A DNA stretch of 64,000 nucleotides from Phascolarctobacterium sp. (GCA_017467905.1 JAFUKD010000002.1:28964-92963); one strand, 5' to 3'; counted from the stretch's first letter, positions 10,580 through 18,634 are shown. Notes: generated by a model not told the origin, from the letters alone. A program made the numbers and translations.

Positions 10580-11698
10580 GTGCATATAGAACGAGGCGCT
10601 TGGGCAGAAATCAATTTAGATGCCATTGCCCACAACGTGCAGGTGGCAAAAGCAAATTTAAAATCTTCTACCAAGCTGTGCGCAGTGGTCAAGGCTGATG
10701 CTTACGGTCATGGTGCAGTGCGCGTGGCACAGGAAGCTGCCCGTAATGGAGCAGACTTTTTGGCTGTGGCTTTGCTCCAGGAAGCAGTAAAGCTGCGCGA
10801 AGCAGGTATCGGTATGCCAATTTTAATTTTAGGCTCCATGCTGCCGGAGGTTGCAGATTTAGTTGTGCGCTACGATATTAGCCAGGCGGTTTTTGACGAA
10901 GAGCGTTTATTTGCACTTAACGAAGCTGCCCTTAAACAAAATACCAAGGCAAAAATTCACATTAAGATAGATACAGGCATGCACCGTATTGGCGTGCATG
11001 TGCGTGAGGCGGGGCGTTTTGCCAAGCTGGCGGCGAGCCTGCCGGGAATTATAATTGAAGGAGTGTTCTCTCACTTTGCCACTGCTGATGCAGATGACAA
11101 GGGTTACGCTGCGTATCAGTTTGGGCGTTTTCAAGAAGCGCTTGCCGCTATCGAAGCAGAGGGCGTAAAACCGGGAATTCGTCACATTGCCAACAGTGCG
11201 GCGTTGACGGAGCTGCAGGAATACCAAATGGATATGGTGCGCCAAGGCATTACCTTGTACGGTTTGCACCCTGCCCATATGATTGATTGCTACCAGGGCT
11301 TTGAACCGGTTATGACTGTAAAAACAAAAATTTCTTTCATTAAAGAACTACCTGCAGAAGCAACCATTGGTTACGGCAGAACCTATACCTTAAACAGAAA
11401 AAGTGTTATCGCCACCTTGCCCATTGGTTATGCCGATGGAATTAGCCGCCGCCTTTCCAACAAGGGCTATATGCTCATCAACGGGGAGAAGGCTCCCATT
11501 GTAGGTAGAGTGTGTATGGATCAGGTAATGCTGGACGTGACGGATATTCCTGACCTGAAAGTTGGGGACGAGGTTATCGTTTTTGGTGGACGTGATTTAC
11601 CCATGGAGCTTGTGGCTGAATGGGCAGATACTATTTGCTACGAAGTGGTTTGTGCGGTAAGCCCAAGAGTTCCGCGCCACTATGTAAGGGGTAATTAA
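10580..11698 (+). CDS. alr: alanine racemase
   Basis: Alr interconverts L- and D-alanine with PLP and supplies D-Ala for peptidoglycan. From the GTG at 10580 (GGAGG eight bases upstream) the protein is 372 residues, a normal length; the earlier ATG overlaps that Shine-Dalgarno sequence. The PLP lysine lies in AVVKADAYGHG near residue 35. The second catalytic region, with the tyrosine-bearing GYGRTYTL and the CMDQVMLDVT motif, lies in the C-terminal beta domain. The gene is monocistronic, with its own promoter and a strong terminator at 11721-11750. Confidence 0.96.
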   Translation: MHIERGAWAEINLDAIAHNVQVAKANLKSSTKLCAVVKADAYGHGAVRVAQEAARNGADFLAVALLQEAVKLREAGIGMPILILGSMLPEVADLVVRYDISQAVFDEERLFALNEAALKQNTKAKIHIKIDTGMHRIGVHVREAGRFAKLAASLPGIIIEGVFSHFATADADDKGYAAYQFGRFQEALAAIEAEGVKPGIRHIANSAALTELQEYQMDMVRQGITLYGLHPAHMIDCYQGFEPVMTVKTKISFIKELPAEATIGYGRTYTLNRKSVIATLPIGYADGISRRLSNKGYMLINGEKAPIVGRVCMDQVMLDVTDIPDLKVGDEVIVFGGRDLPMELVAEWADTICYEVVCAVSPRVPRHYVRGN

Positions 11699-11720
11699 GA
11701 AAATATACTACAAAGCTAAG

Positions 11721-11750
11721 GAGACAGGCATAGCTGCTTGTCTCTTTTTT
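11721..11750 (+). terminator. terminator of alr
   Basis: GAGACAGGCA pairs with TGCTTGTCTC (one G-T pair) across a 4-base loop, followed by six T residues. Confidence 0.92.
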
Positions 11751-11757
11751 AGTGTGA

Positions 11758-11979
11758 GGGTAGTAGTAACTACATAATTCTAAAGTTACTGCAATTTCTT
11801 TAGAACAAGGAGCAAAACTTACAGTTTTGTTGGAAGGCATGGCAGAAGAAAAAAAGAAAAAGAAAAAAAGAAGATTCACCCTTATAGTTGTCATCGAGAT
11901 TGGGAAAGTGACGTAAAAATTTTTTTTGCAAAAACAAAAAATTTTACGTCACTTTTGGCTTGCTAATGTCAACTATAAG
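11758..11979 (+). repeat. structured intergenic repeat, copy A
   Basis: This gene-free stretch directly follows the alr terminator and resembles the stretch at 63664-63870. In order it holds a short hairpin (11811-11830, GCAAAACTT..AGTTTTG), the 15-mer TGGCAGAAGAAAAAA, a purine-only tract, then a nested inverted repeat. The outer arms of that repeat are CTTATAGTTG (11881-11890) and CAACTATAAG (11970-11979). The inner arms are 14 bp perfect (11905-11918 with 11942-11955). A 25-codon frame starts at 11839 but is not conserved in frame in the other copy, so I treat the element as non-coding. Confidence 0.6.
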
Positions 11980-12015
11980 AGCGAGAGGAAGATTTTTGAT
12001 ATTTCAAGATTAAAA

Positions 12016-12031
12016 TGTTTCACGTGAAACA
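12016..12031. other. parS: parS centromere-like site (ParB/Spo0J binding)
   Basis: The 16-mer TGTTTCACGTGAAACA is a perfect palindrome and matches the consensus bacterial parS exactly. It is extended by AAAA/TTTT to a 24-bp palindrome (12012-12035). ParB dimers nucleate here and spread to load SMC, and parS sites cluster near the replication origin. It lies in a gene-free region between alr and mcrB. Confidence 0.88.
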
Positions 12032-12086
12032 TTTTGCAGATCGGGACATGGTTTTAGAAAAATTTTTGAGAAAATATTGGTTTTTG

Positions 12087-12281
12087 CCCACACAAATACT
12101 TCCGTTCAACAGTGACTCGCGACGCAACATTTTAGTAAAAAATATCGTTGCCCACATATTCGCTTCGTAGTGTTTCGTGAAAATTTAGAAGGTACAGCTC
12201 AGGATGTGGACTTAACGATATTTTTCTCGATTCAGTTGTTGCTGCTCGTCACAATCGTTTCACTAAAAGTAGTTGTGTGGG
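12087..12281. repeat. 195-bp imperfect palindrome
   Basis: Outer arms of 15 bp (12087-12101 and 12267-12281; 14 of 15 paired, CCCACACAA at the tip) enclose inner arms of 12 perfect bp (12138-12149 and 12214-12225, AAAAATATCGTT). CCACAT/ATGTGG follows just inside. Partial complementarity runs between the two sets of arms. It holds no ORF. It could be a small non-autonomous inverted-repeat element, a cruciform or a structured RNA; I find no target-site duplication. Confidence 0.6.
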
Positions 12282-12367
12282 GTTCGTTAGATCAAAATGC
12301 AGGAGATTTATTTTGCATGAAGAATTTATGATGTAATTAAATTCATAAAATGATTGGTGGGAAAGTT

Positions 12368-14809
12368 ATGAAAGTTGATGATGAATTTAGAGACGCTTTT
12401 AAAAACATTTTAATTGGTACAGTTTTTTCAGCTAAAGAAATAGAACGTATGATAAAAGAAAAATATGGTAGAACAAGTGGAAGTATAATGCCATATTCTT
12501 ATTGTTATAATAGATGGTGTACTGGCATCAGTGAAATGGATAGGTTGTGCATTTTTGAATATATTTATGATAGTGATAATGATAAAACATATAAATATTT
12601 AGGTGAAGGTTATAATTATAACGGAAAGGTATATCATTTTCCTAAGAGTGGTTCTACGAAATGTATTGGCGAATGGCTAAATGGCAAATATCATAAATAT
12701 GAAAATCCAATCGAGGTCGAGGGAAGAGTTATGTTTAATATAGACTTGTTAAAAAAATATGTAGCAGAATATAAATCTGATTTTTATAATATTCGATTTG
12801 GAAAAGATCATAATGAAATTTATAAATGGCAGGCAGTTAAGTGTTTCCAAGATAATTGGAATATAGATGCACTGAATTTTTCTGGTATGTTAAAAACTTC
12901 CTTGTCCAAGACTTATAATTTATTAACCGCATCATATTTCTTTGCTTATGATATGATTAGCAAGTTTGTTGACGCAGACCCAGAAAAAGTTAGAGCTATG
13001 TTTAGAAATCTATATGATGAAGACAAAGATTTGGCACAACGTATTATTGATTTTGGGGAAAGAGCAAAAGAATTGAATGAGGGTTTTCCTGATTCTAAAA
13101 AAGATTATCAAAATACAAGAGCCGCAAGTGTATATCTTTGGTTGAAATATCCAGAAAAATATTATGTTTATCAATGGGGAATTTACGATGTAAATGTTAA
13201 AGCATTAAATGCTGCTTATGACATCAAAGGTGATGGTACGCCAGATAGTATGATAGAGGGCTTTAAGTTCTATGATGAGATTCGTAAAGAATTAGCAAAG
13301 GATGAGGAATTAGTAAAGTTGCATTTAGAAAATGGAATAGAAGGCTATGATGATAGAACATTGCATACTTTAACAATTGATTTGGGTTTCTATATTTACA
13401 GAAGAAATGAAGAATGGGAACCTTCGTTGAATGCCTATTTCCCTCGAATTGATGTAGCGAAGTGGAAGGAACTGTTGGAAAACAAAGAAGTTTTTGATAA
13501 TAACTCATTAAAAGTAGTACACAGGATTTTGGCTGTGGGAGGACAAGCTACCTGTAAACAATTGGCTGAAAAGTTTGGTGAAACTTATAACTTTTACAAC
13601 AATGTATCTATTGCCTTGGCAAAGAGGGTTCAAGCCATAACAAATTGTCAACTGCCTCCGAAACGGAAAGATGGTACTGAAAGAATATGGCCTATATTAT
13701 ATGTTGGTAAAGAAGCGAAAGATGAAGGAGCAGGTGTGTTTATTTGGAAGTTGCGTAATGAATTGAAGGAAGCACTGATAGAAATTAGATTACCAATTGA
13801 AGATAACACACAATCGACTGGCGGGGAGGCTATGCCTAAACATCCTAAAAACTTAATCTTATATGGACCGCCTGGTACTGGTAAAACTTATAATACAGTA
13901 AATTATGCGGTGGCAATTATAGAAAATAAAACTATTGAGGAAATTGCCCAAGAAGAACGAAGGGCAATACTTGATAGATATAACAAATACAAGAATGATG
14001 GACAAATTGAGTTCTGTACTTTCCATCAGTCTTTTGGATATGAAGAGTTTATTGAAGGTATTAAGCCAGTAGTAGAAAATGGCAATGTGGTTTATAAAGT
14101 GCAGGATGGTGTGTTTAAAGACTTTTGTGAGAAAGAAGTAAGCGATGTGTCAGTGAATAAAGTTTTCATCATCGACGAAATCAATCGTGGTAATATCTCC
14201 AAAATTTTTGGTGAACTGATTACTTTGATTGAAGACACCAAGCGCATTGGTGCTGACGAAGAAATGCGTGCTCGCCTGCCCTATTCTGGTAAAGAGTTTG
14301 GCGTGCCCAACAATGTTTATCTGCTAGGGACAATGAATACTGCTGACCGTTCTATTGCCTTGATTGATACAGCGTTAAGACGCAGGTTTAAATTTGTGGA
14401 AATGCAACCTGATGTTGAGTTGCTGAACGGAATTGAAGTAGAAGGCGTTAAAATCAAAGAGCTTCTTGAAATGATTAACAAAAGAATTGAAGTTTTGTAT
14501 GACCGCGAGCATACTATCGGACATTCTTTCTTTATGGGATTGAACAATGCTTCTACCATTGCAGATTTGGCAGAGGTTTTTGAATGTAATGTTATTCCCT
14601 TGCTGAAAGAATACTTCTACAACGACTTTGGGAGAATTGCTGCGGTGTTGGGAGATAACGGCAAGTCACCTTTTAATTTCTTTGACGAACAGGATAACGT
14701 AGCAACTTGCTTAAAAAATAGTAATATTGAAGTTGATGTCCCAACTTCTTATAAATTCCAAAAGGATGCGTTAACAAAACCAGAAGCCTACAAAAAGATT
14801 TATGAATAA
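12368..14809 (+). CDS. mcrB: McrB-type AAA+ GTPase of a McrBC modification-dependent restriction system, large form
   Basis: From the ATG at 12368 (GGTGGG six bases upstream; the ATG at 12350 has no Shine-Dalgarno sequence) the protein is 813 residues, much longer than the 459-residue E. coli McrB. The AAA+ domain occupies about residues 485-790: Walker A GPPGTGKT near 500, Walker B FIIDEIN near 600 and the McrB hallmark MNTADRS near 656. In front lie three other regions. Residues 1-110 hold a small domain with YCYNRW and YKYLGEGY; 145-370 are alpha-rich with YLWLKYPEKYY; 375-470 are helical. One or more of these should recognise the target DNA. The AAA+ motor powers translocation for the McrC nuclease encoded 16 bases downstream. 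The first about 1.4 kb is much more AT-rich than the rest, a sign of mosaic origin or transfer. Confidence 0.9.
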   Translation: MKVDDEFRDAFKNILIGTVFSAKEIERMIKEKYGRTSGSIMPYSYCYNRWCTGISEMDRLCIFEYIYDSDNDKTYKYLGEGYNYNGKVYHFPKSGSTKCIGEWLNGKYHKYENPIEVEGRVMFNIDLLKKYVAEYKSDFYNIRFGKDHNEIYKWQAVKCFQDNWNIDALNFSGMLKTSLSKTYNLLTASYFFAYDMISKFVDADPEKVRAMFRNLYDEDKDLAQRIIDFGERAKELNEGFPDSKKDYQNTRAASVYLWLKYPEKYYVYQWGIYDVNVKALNAAYDIKGDGTPDSMIEGFKFYDEIRKELAKDEELVKLHLENGIEGYDDRTLHTLTIDLGFYIYRRNEEWEPSLNAYFPRIDVAKWKELLENKEVFDNNSLKVVHRILAVGGQATCKQLAEKFGETYNFYNNVSIALAKRVQAITNCQLPPKRKDGTERIWPILYVGKEAKDEGAGVFIWKLRNELKEALIEIRLPIEDNTQSTGGEAMPKHPKNLILYGPPGTGKTYNTVNYAVAIIENKTIEEIAQEERRAILDRYNKYKNDGQIEFCTFHQSFGYEEFIEGIKPVVENGNVVYKVQDGVFKDFCEKEVSDVSVNKVFIIDEINRGNISKIFGELITLIEDTKRIGADEEMRARLPYSGKEFGVPNNVYLLGTMNTADRSIALIDTALRRRFKFVEMQPDVELLNGIEVEGVKIKELLEMINKRIEVLYDREHTIGHSFFMGLNNASTIADLAEVFECNVIPLLKEYFYNDFGRIAAVLGDNGKSPFNFFDEQDNVATCLKNSNIEVDVPTSYKFQKDALTKPEAYKKIYE

Positions 14810-14825
14810 GCGGTGAGGCGTATGT

Positions 14826-16106
14826 ATGGAACCTTATGTTATTCGTGAATATCAAAGTTTTACTTGTGATAAAGGATATCTTAGCGATAATTATGTTGAT
14901 ATAAAATCAGAAGATACCTTCAGAAAATTAAAGCAGTTTATTGTTGAAAGCAATGGACGTAATGAAACTGACGCCTTAGATTTGATGTCTTACTCTTATC
15001 GTAAGGGTGTTGGTGAAATCATTACAGCCAAAAATTACGTTGGCTTGATTGCCATGTGTGATGGAACTGTTATAGAAATTCTGCCTAAGATTACCAATAC
15101 AAGTACTGCGGATGCAAAGAAATTACTTGTTGAAATGTTGAAGACGGTGCGTGATGTACCTTTTAAATCTTTTAACACAACCAAGATAGATTTTGCGAAA
15201 GTTCCCCTGTTTGAAATCTTCATTACTATGTTTATCAACGAAGTGAAGCCTTTGTTGCAACAAGGTTTAAAATCTGATTACCTTTTACGTCAAGATAACG
15301 AGAAGTTTTTGAAAGGCAAGCTGCTTTTTGAAAATCATATTAAACAAAATTTGGTGCGTAAGGATAGATTTTTTGTTGAGTATCATCTATACAATATTGA
15401 CCGAGTAGAAAACAGATTGCTGAAAACTACTTTGTGCTTTCTTCTAAAATTTTGTAAGACGGCAAAAAACAAACGTGAGCTACAGATTTTGTTAGATTCT
15501 TTTGATGAGGTTAAGCTTTCGCAGAATGTTGATGTGGATTTTACATTATGCTCTAAAAGTAGGGATATGAAGGCCTACGAAAAGGTTTTGCAGTGGTGCG
15601 AGATTTTTCTGAAAGGGAATAGTTTTACCAATTCACAGGGCAAGCATCTTGCCACAGCATTACTTTTCCCGATGGAAAAACTTTTTGAAAGCTACGTTGC
15701 GGAAAAGTTAAGCAAGAAATTGTCTTATGACGTCTTTAATGTGTGTAAGCAAGATGGCAAACATCACTTGTTTGAAAAGAAATTTGCTTTGCGCCCAGAT
15801 ATCGTAGTTGAGAAAAAGGAAGAAGATTTTACCGTAGTTTTAGATACGAAATGGAAGCTACTTTGCGCCGACAGCAGAATTAACTACGGTATCGCTCAAA
15901 GTGATATGTACCAGATGTATGCTTACGGCAAAAAGTATGAGACCGAAAAAGTAGTACTGCTTTATCCCTTGAACGAAAAGGTAACAAATTTGGGAGCTTC
16001 CATCAATTTTCCTTCGCCTGAAAATGATAACGTAAATGTTCATGTGCGTTTCTTGGATTTATCGCGAAACGATTTCCTTGATGAAGTAGTAGCAGAATTT
16101 TTCTGA
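14826..16106 (+). CDS. mcrC: McrC-type nuclease subunit
   Basis: This 426-residue protein has the McrC layout: an N-terminal beta-rich part that contacts McrB and a C-terminal PD-(D/E)xK nuclease. The catalytic residues appear as D325 in RPDIVV and D340-T-K342 in VVLDTKWK. A central stretch (FLKGKLLFENHIKQNLVRKDRFFVEY) is typical of the 5-methylcytosine restriction family PF10117. The ATG follows GGTGAGGCGT after the mcrB stop, so the pair is co-translated. Together they would cut invading DNA carrying modified bases. No adjacent methylase is seen, as expected for a modification-dependent system. Confidence 0.92.
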   Translation: MEPYVIREYQSFTCDKGYLSDNYVDIKSEDTFRKLKQFIVESNGRNETDALDLMSYSYRKGVGEIITAKNYVGLIAMCDGTVIEILPKITNTSTADAKKLLVEMLKTVRDVPFKSFNTTKIDFAKVPLFEIFITMFINEVKPLLQQGLKSDYLLRQDNEKFLKGKLLFENHIKQNLVRKDRFFVEYHLYNIDRVENRLLKTTLCFLLKFCKTAKNKRELQILLDSFDEVKLSQNVDVDFTLCSKSRDMKAYEKVLQWCEIFLKGNSFTNSQGKHLATALLFPMEKLFESYVAEKLSKKLSYDVFNVCKQDGKHHLFEKKFALRPDIVVEKKEEDFTVVLDTKWKLLCADSRINYGIAQSDMYQMYAYGKKYETEKVVLLYPLNEKVTNLGASINFPSPENDNVNVHVRFLDLSRNDFLDEVVAEFF

Positions 16107-16120
16107 TGTAGGAGAGGAAC

Positions 16121-17164
16121 ATGCCATTTTTAATTATTCGTAATGATATTACAAAAATGAATACGGATGCCATCGTGAATACTGCTAACCCCAAACCAGT
16201 GGTTGGTACCGGTCTTGATAAGGCCATTTACCAAAAAGCAGGCTGGGATGAGCTGCTTATGGCGCGTAAAAAAATTGGTGTTCTCGAAGTTGGCGAGGTT
16301 GCAATCACTCCTGCTTTTGCTCTTGATGCCAAGTACATCATCCACACTGCTGGTCCCATTTGGCAAGGTGGAAAGCACGATGAAGAAAATTTACTGCGTG
16401 CTTGTTATAAAAATGCTTTGTCCTTGGCGCAGGAGAAGAAGTGCAAATCCATTGCTCTGCCTTTGATTTCCACAGGCAACTATGGTTTTCCAAAAGAGAG
16501 AGCTTTTAAAATTGCTGTTGACGCGATCAAGGCATTCCTTTTAGAAAATGAAATGCTTGTGTATTTGGTGGTCTTTGATAAAGATTCCGCACATGTTTCG
16601 CAAAAGCTATTTGCTGATGTCAAAAGCTATGTTGACGAAAAATACGTAAAGGCTTCTTTGGAAGATGAATACTGTTATGCAAAATCTGAGCGTACCAATT
16701 TTAGTGTAAGAAGCTTTGATAGAAGTATAAAAAGCTATTCTGCCAAGGCTTATTCTTTGCCAACGGGGACTCTTGCTTGTAATAAGGCAGTGGAAAGAAA
16801 ATTAGAGGATTTATTGGCAAATCTTGATGACACTTTTTCTGAAGCCTTGCTAAAATGGATTGATACTAAAAAATTAAGCGATCCCGAAGTTTATAAGCGT
16901 GCTAACGTGGATAGAAAGCTGTTCTCCAAAATCAAGAACAACAAAAATTACAAGCCAAGCAAGAATACGGCAATCGCCTTTGCCTTGGCGTTAGAGCTTA
17001 ATTTGGACGAAACAAAGGATTTGATAGGTAGAGCAGGCTATACCCTGAACCGTTGTTATAAATTTGATGTTATCGTGGAATATTTCATCCGCAACAAAAA
17101 TTATGATATTATGGAACTGAACGAGGTGCTGTTTGCCTTTGATGAGCAGCTCATCGGTGCGTAA
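16121..17164 (+). CDS. macro-domain protein with C-terminal helical domain
   Basis: This 347-residue protein starts 14 bases after mcrC behind GGAGAGG. Residues 1-165 form a macro domain: NTANPKPVVGTGLDKAIYQKAG, HTAGPIW and ISTGNYGFPKERA. It is the type that binds or hydrolyses ADP-ribose derivatives. Residues about 225-345 form a separate helical domain (YKRANVDRKLFSKI, TAIAFALALELNLDETKDLIGRAGY) that looks like a helix-turn-helix fold. Co-directionality and spacing place it in the mcrBC transcription unit. The biological role is unknown; reversal of ADP-ribosylation or NAD-metabolite sensing in defence is an inference from domain and context. Confidence 0.82.
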   Translation: MPFLIIRNDITKMNTDAIVNTANPKPVVGTGLDKAIYQKAGWDELLMARKKIGVLEVGEVAITPAFALDAKYIIHTAGPIWQGGKHDEENLLRACYKNALSLAQEKKCKSIALPLISTGNYGFPKERAFKIAVDAIKAFLLENEMLVYLVVFDKDSAHVSQKLFADVKSYVDEKYVKASLEDEYCYAKSERTNFSVRSFDRSIKSYSAKAYSLPTGTLACNKAVERKLEDLLANLDDTFSEALLKWIDTKKLSDPEVYKRANVDRKLFSKIKNNKNYKPSKNTAIAFALALELNLDETKDLIGRAGYTLNRCYKFDVIVEYFIRNKNYDIMELNEVLFAFDEQLIGA

Positions 17165-17241
17165 ATGTCGCTTGCCATGCGACCACTCCTTTGCTGCAAA
17201 GACTTATACTAAAGTCAACAAAGCAAAGGAGGTTTCTTTTT

Positions 17242-17886
17242 ATGAAACAATTAACAGAAGTAGTATTTATTTTAGACCGCAGCGGTTCCATGCATGGTTT
17301 GGAAAAAGATACCATTGGTGGCTTCAACAGTATGCTTGCCAAGCAAAAGGAGATTGAAGGGGAGGTGCTGGTTTCCACAGTTCTTTTTGATGACAAGTGC
17401 GAGGTTTTGCACGACAGAAAGCAAATCAAAGATATGCAACCCATCACCGAAAAGGAATATTATGTGCGTGGTTGTACTGCTCTGCTTGACGCTGTTGGTG
17501 GAGCCATTCATCATATTGGCAACGTTCACAAGTACGCTCGCGAGGAAGATAGACCTGGCAAGACCTTGTTCGTTATCATTACTGACGGTATGGAAATCGC
17601 AAGCAAGCACTACACCTATCCCAAGGTGAAAGAAATGATTGAACGTCAGCAAAAACGTTACGGCTGGGAATTTATGTTTCTTGGCGCGAATATGGATGCT
17701 ATGGCGGAAGCACGTCGTTACGGCATTAGACCGGAGCTGGCTACTAACTACGTTTGCGATGAAGAAGGTACTGCTCTGAACTATGAAGCAGTTAGCGAAG
17801 CTATTTGCAGTATTCGTGCTTGCAGACCGATGACTGCGGCATGGAAAGAGAAAATTGAAAAGGACTATGCCAAACGTGGAAGATGA
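17242..17886 (+). CDS. von Willebrand factor A domain protein
   Basis: The ATG at 17242 follows AAAGGAGG by nine bases and yields 214 residues; the longer upstream frame lacks a Shine-Dalgarno sequence. A complete MIDAS metal site is visible: DRSGSM at residues 11-16, the later threonine in the GCTALLDAVGGA stretch and ITDGME. The rest is a Rossmann-like VWA fold (KYGWEF-like RYGWEFMFLGANMDA). It has no signal peptide or membrane segment. It follows the macro-domain gene by 77 bases and ends in a strong terminator, so it closes the island's operon or is separately transcribed. I do not know its partner protein. Confidence 0.85.
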   Translation: MKQLTEVVFILDRSGSMHGLEKDTIGGFNSMLAKQKEIEGEVLVSTVLFDDKCEVLHDRKQIKDMQPITEKEYYVRGCTALLDAVGGAIHHIGNVHKYAREEDRPGKTLFVIITDGMEIASKHYTYPKVKEMIERQQKRYGWEFMFLGANMDAMAEARRYGIRPELATNYVCDEEGTALNYEAVSEAICSIRACRPMTAAWKEKIEKDYAKRGR

Positions 17887-17924
17887 TGAGTTAAGATTTC
17901 TTCTAAGCTAATACTCACAAACTA

Positions 17925-17954
17925 AAAACCGTTCCCCAAATGAGGAACGGTTTT
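17925..17954 (+). terminator. terminator after the VWA gene
   Basis: AAAACCGTTCC pairs perfectly with GGAACGGTTTT across an 8-base loop. Its right arm is part of an 11-mer repeated at 18650-18660. Confidence 0.9.
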
Positions 17955-17959
17955 ATTAC

Positions 17960-17988
17960 TTTACATACGTAATGTTACGTAGTAAAAT
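17960..17988 (+). promoter_or_regulatory. hicAB promoter with embedded operator
   Basis: TTTACA (17960-17965) and TAAAAT (17983-17988) are 17 bases apart. The spacer is almost entirely a perfect palindrome, TACGTAATGTTACGTA (17966-17981), well placed for autorepression by the HicB antitoxin or the HicAB complex. Confidence 0.8.
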
Positions 17989-18008
17989 CGTCTTAAGGAG
18001 GGATGAAG

Positions 18009-18203
18009 ATGCCACTAACTCCCAAAGAGATGATTAGGTTGTTAGAGAAAAATGGATTCATCCATATAAAAAGCAATAATGGATCGCATCAAAAATATTT
18101 TAATCCCAAGACGAATGTAACTGTCATCATACCATTACATTCACGTGAATTAGGAAAAGGCTTAGAGCAAGCTATCTTAAAGCTTGCAGGGTTGAAACGT
18201 TGA
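18009..18203 (+). CDS. hicA: HicA family mRNA interferase toxin
   Basis: The protein is 64 residues from the second ATG (18009), which lies seven bases after GGAGG; the first ATG at 18003 is too close to that site. It has the double-stranded-RNA-binding-like fold of HicA: PKEMIRLLEKNGFIHIK, then the catalytic histidine in SNNGSHQKYFNP, then VTVIIPLHSRELGKG. HicA cleaves mRNA in a ribosome-independent way and is neutralised by HicB encoded 20 bases downstream. The locus has its own promoter, operator and terminator. Confidence 0.93.
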   Translation: MPLTPKEMIRLLEKNGFIHIKSNNGSHQKYFNPKTNVTVIIPLHSRELGKGLEQAILKLAGLKR

Positions 18204-18223
18204 GGCTTGAGAGGTAGTTAATT

Positions 18224-18619
18224 ATGAAGAAGTATTTTTATCCAGTTATTTTTGAACCGGAAGAAGTGGGGGTTTCCGTATACGTACCTGACCTTCCCGG
18301 TTGTTTTACGCAAGGCGATTCTTTAGAAGAAGCATTGGATAATGTGCAGGAAGCCATGGGTTTATTTTTAGAGGATATTGATCCCAAAGATTATCCTAAG
18401 GCTACGAAACCTAACGAAGTGGATTTAGAAGGACAACAATTTATAATGATGGTCGCTTTCGATAAGTTGGCTTACGATAGGAAATATAATGCTAAAGCTG
18501 TGAAAAAGACCTTGTCTATTCCTGCATGGCTTAATAATATGGCACAAGAAAGAAATATCAACTTCTCTAATTTGTTGCAAAAGGCATTACTTAATGAATT
18601 AGGTGTTACCCAACAATAA
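18224..18619 (+). CDS. hicB: HicB family antitoxin
   Basis: This 131-residue protein has an N-terminal partially degraded RNase H-like domain (YPVIFEPEEVGVSVYVPDLPGCFTQGDSLEEALDN), which blocks HicA. A C-terminal DNA-binding segment of ribbon-helix-helix type follows (KTLSIPAWLNNMAQERNINFSNLLQKAL). The likely operator is the palindrome inside the promoter at 17966-17981. Its length and order (toxin first) are those of the common hicAB arrangement. Confidence 0.92.
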   Translation: MKKYFYPVIFEPEEVGVSVYVPDLPGCFTQGDSLEEALDNVQEAMGLFLEDIDPKDYPKATKPNEVDLEGQQFIMMVAFDKLAYDRKYNAKAVKKTLSIPAWLNNMAQERNINFSNLLQKALLNELGVTQQ

Positions 18620-18634
18620 TATGTTCAGCAAAAA

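Noticed and set aside
11839..11916. A 25-codon lysine-rich ORF (MAEEKKKK..) in repeat copy A
   Set aside because: The equivalent position in copy B begins with CTG, and the frame is shifted by one base relative to the conserved flank, so coding is not conserved.
12080..12160. TTGCCCACA motifs as DnaA boxes
   Set aside because: They differ from TTATCCACA at two core positions and there is no cluster, so I do not call an origin here.
18142..18157. ATTCACGTGAAT in hicA as a parS half match
   Set aside because: It shares only the TCACGTGA centre with parS, lies in coding sequence and has several mismatches in the outer positions.
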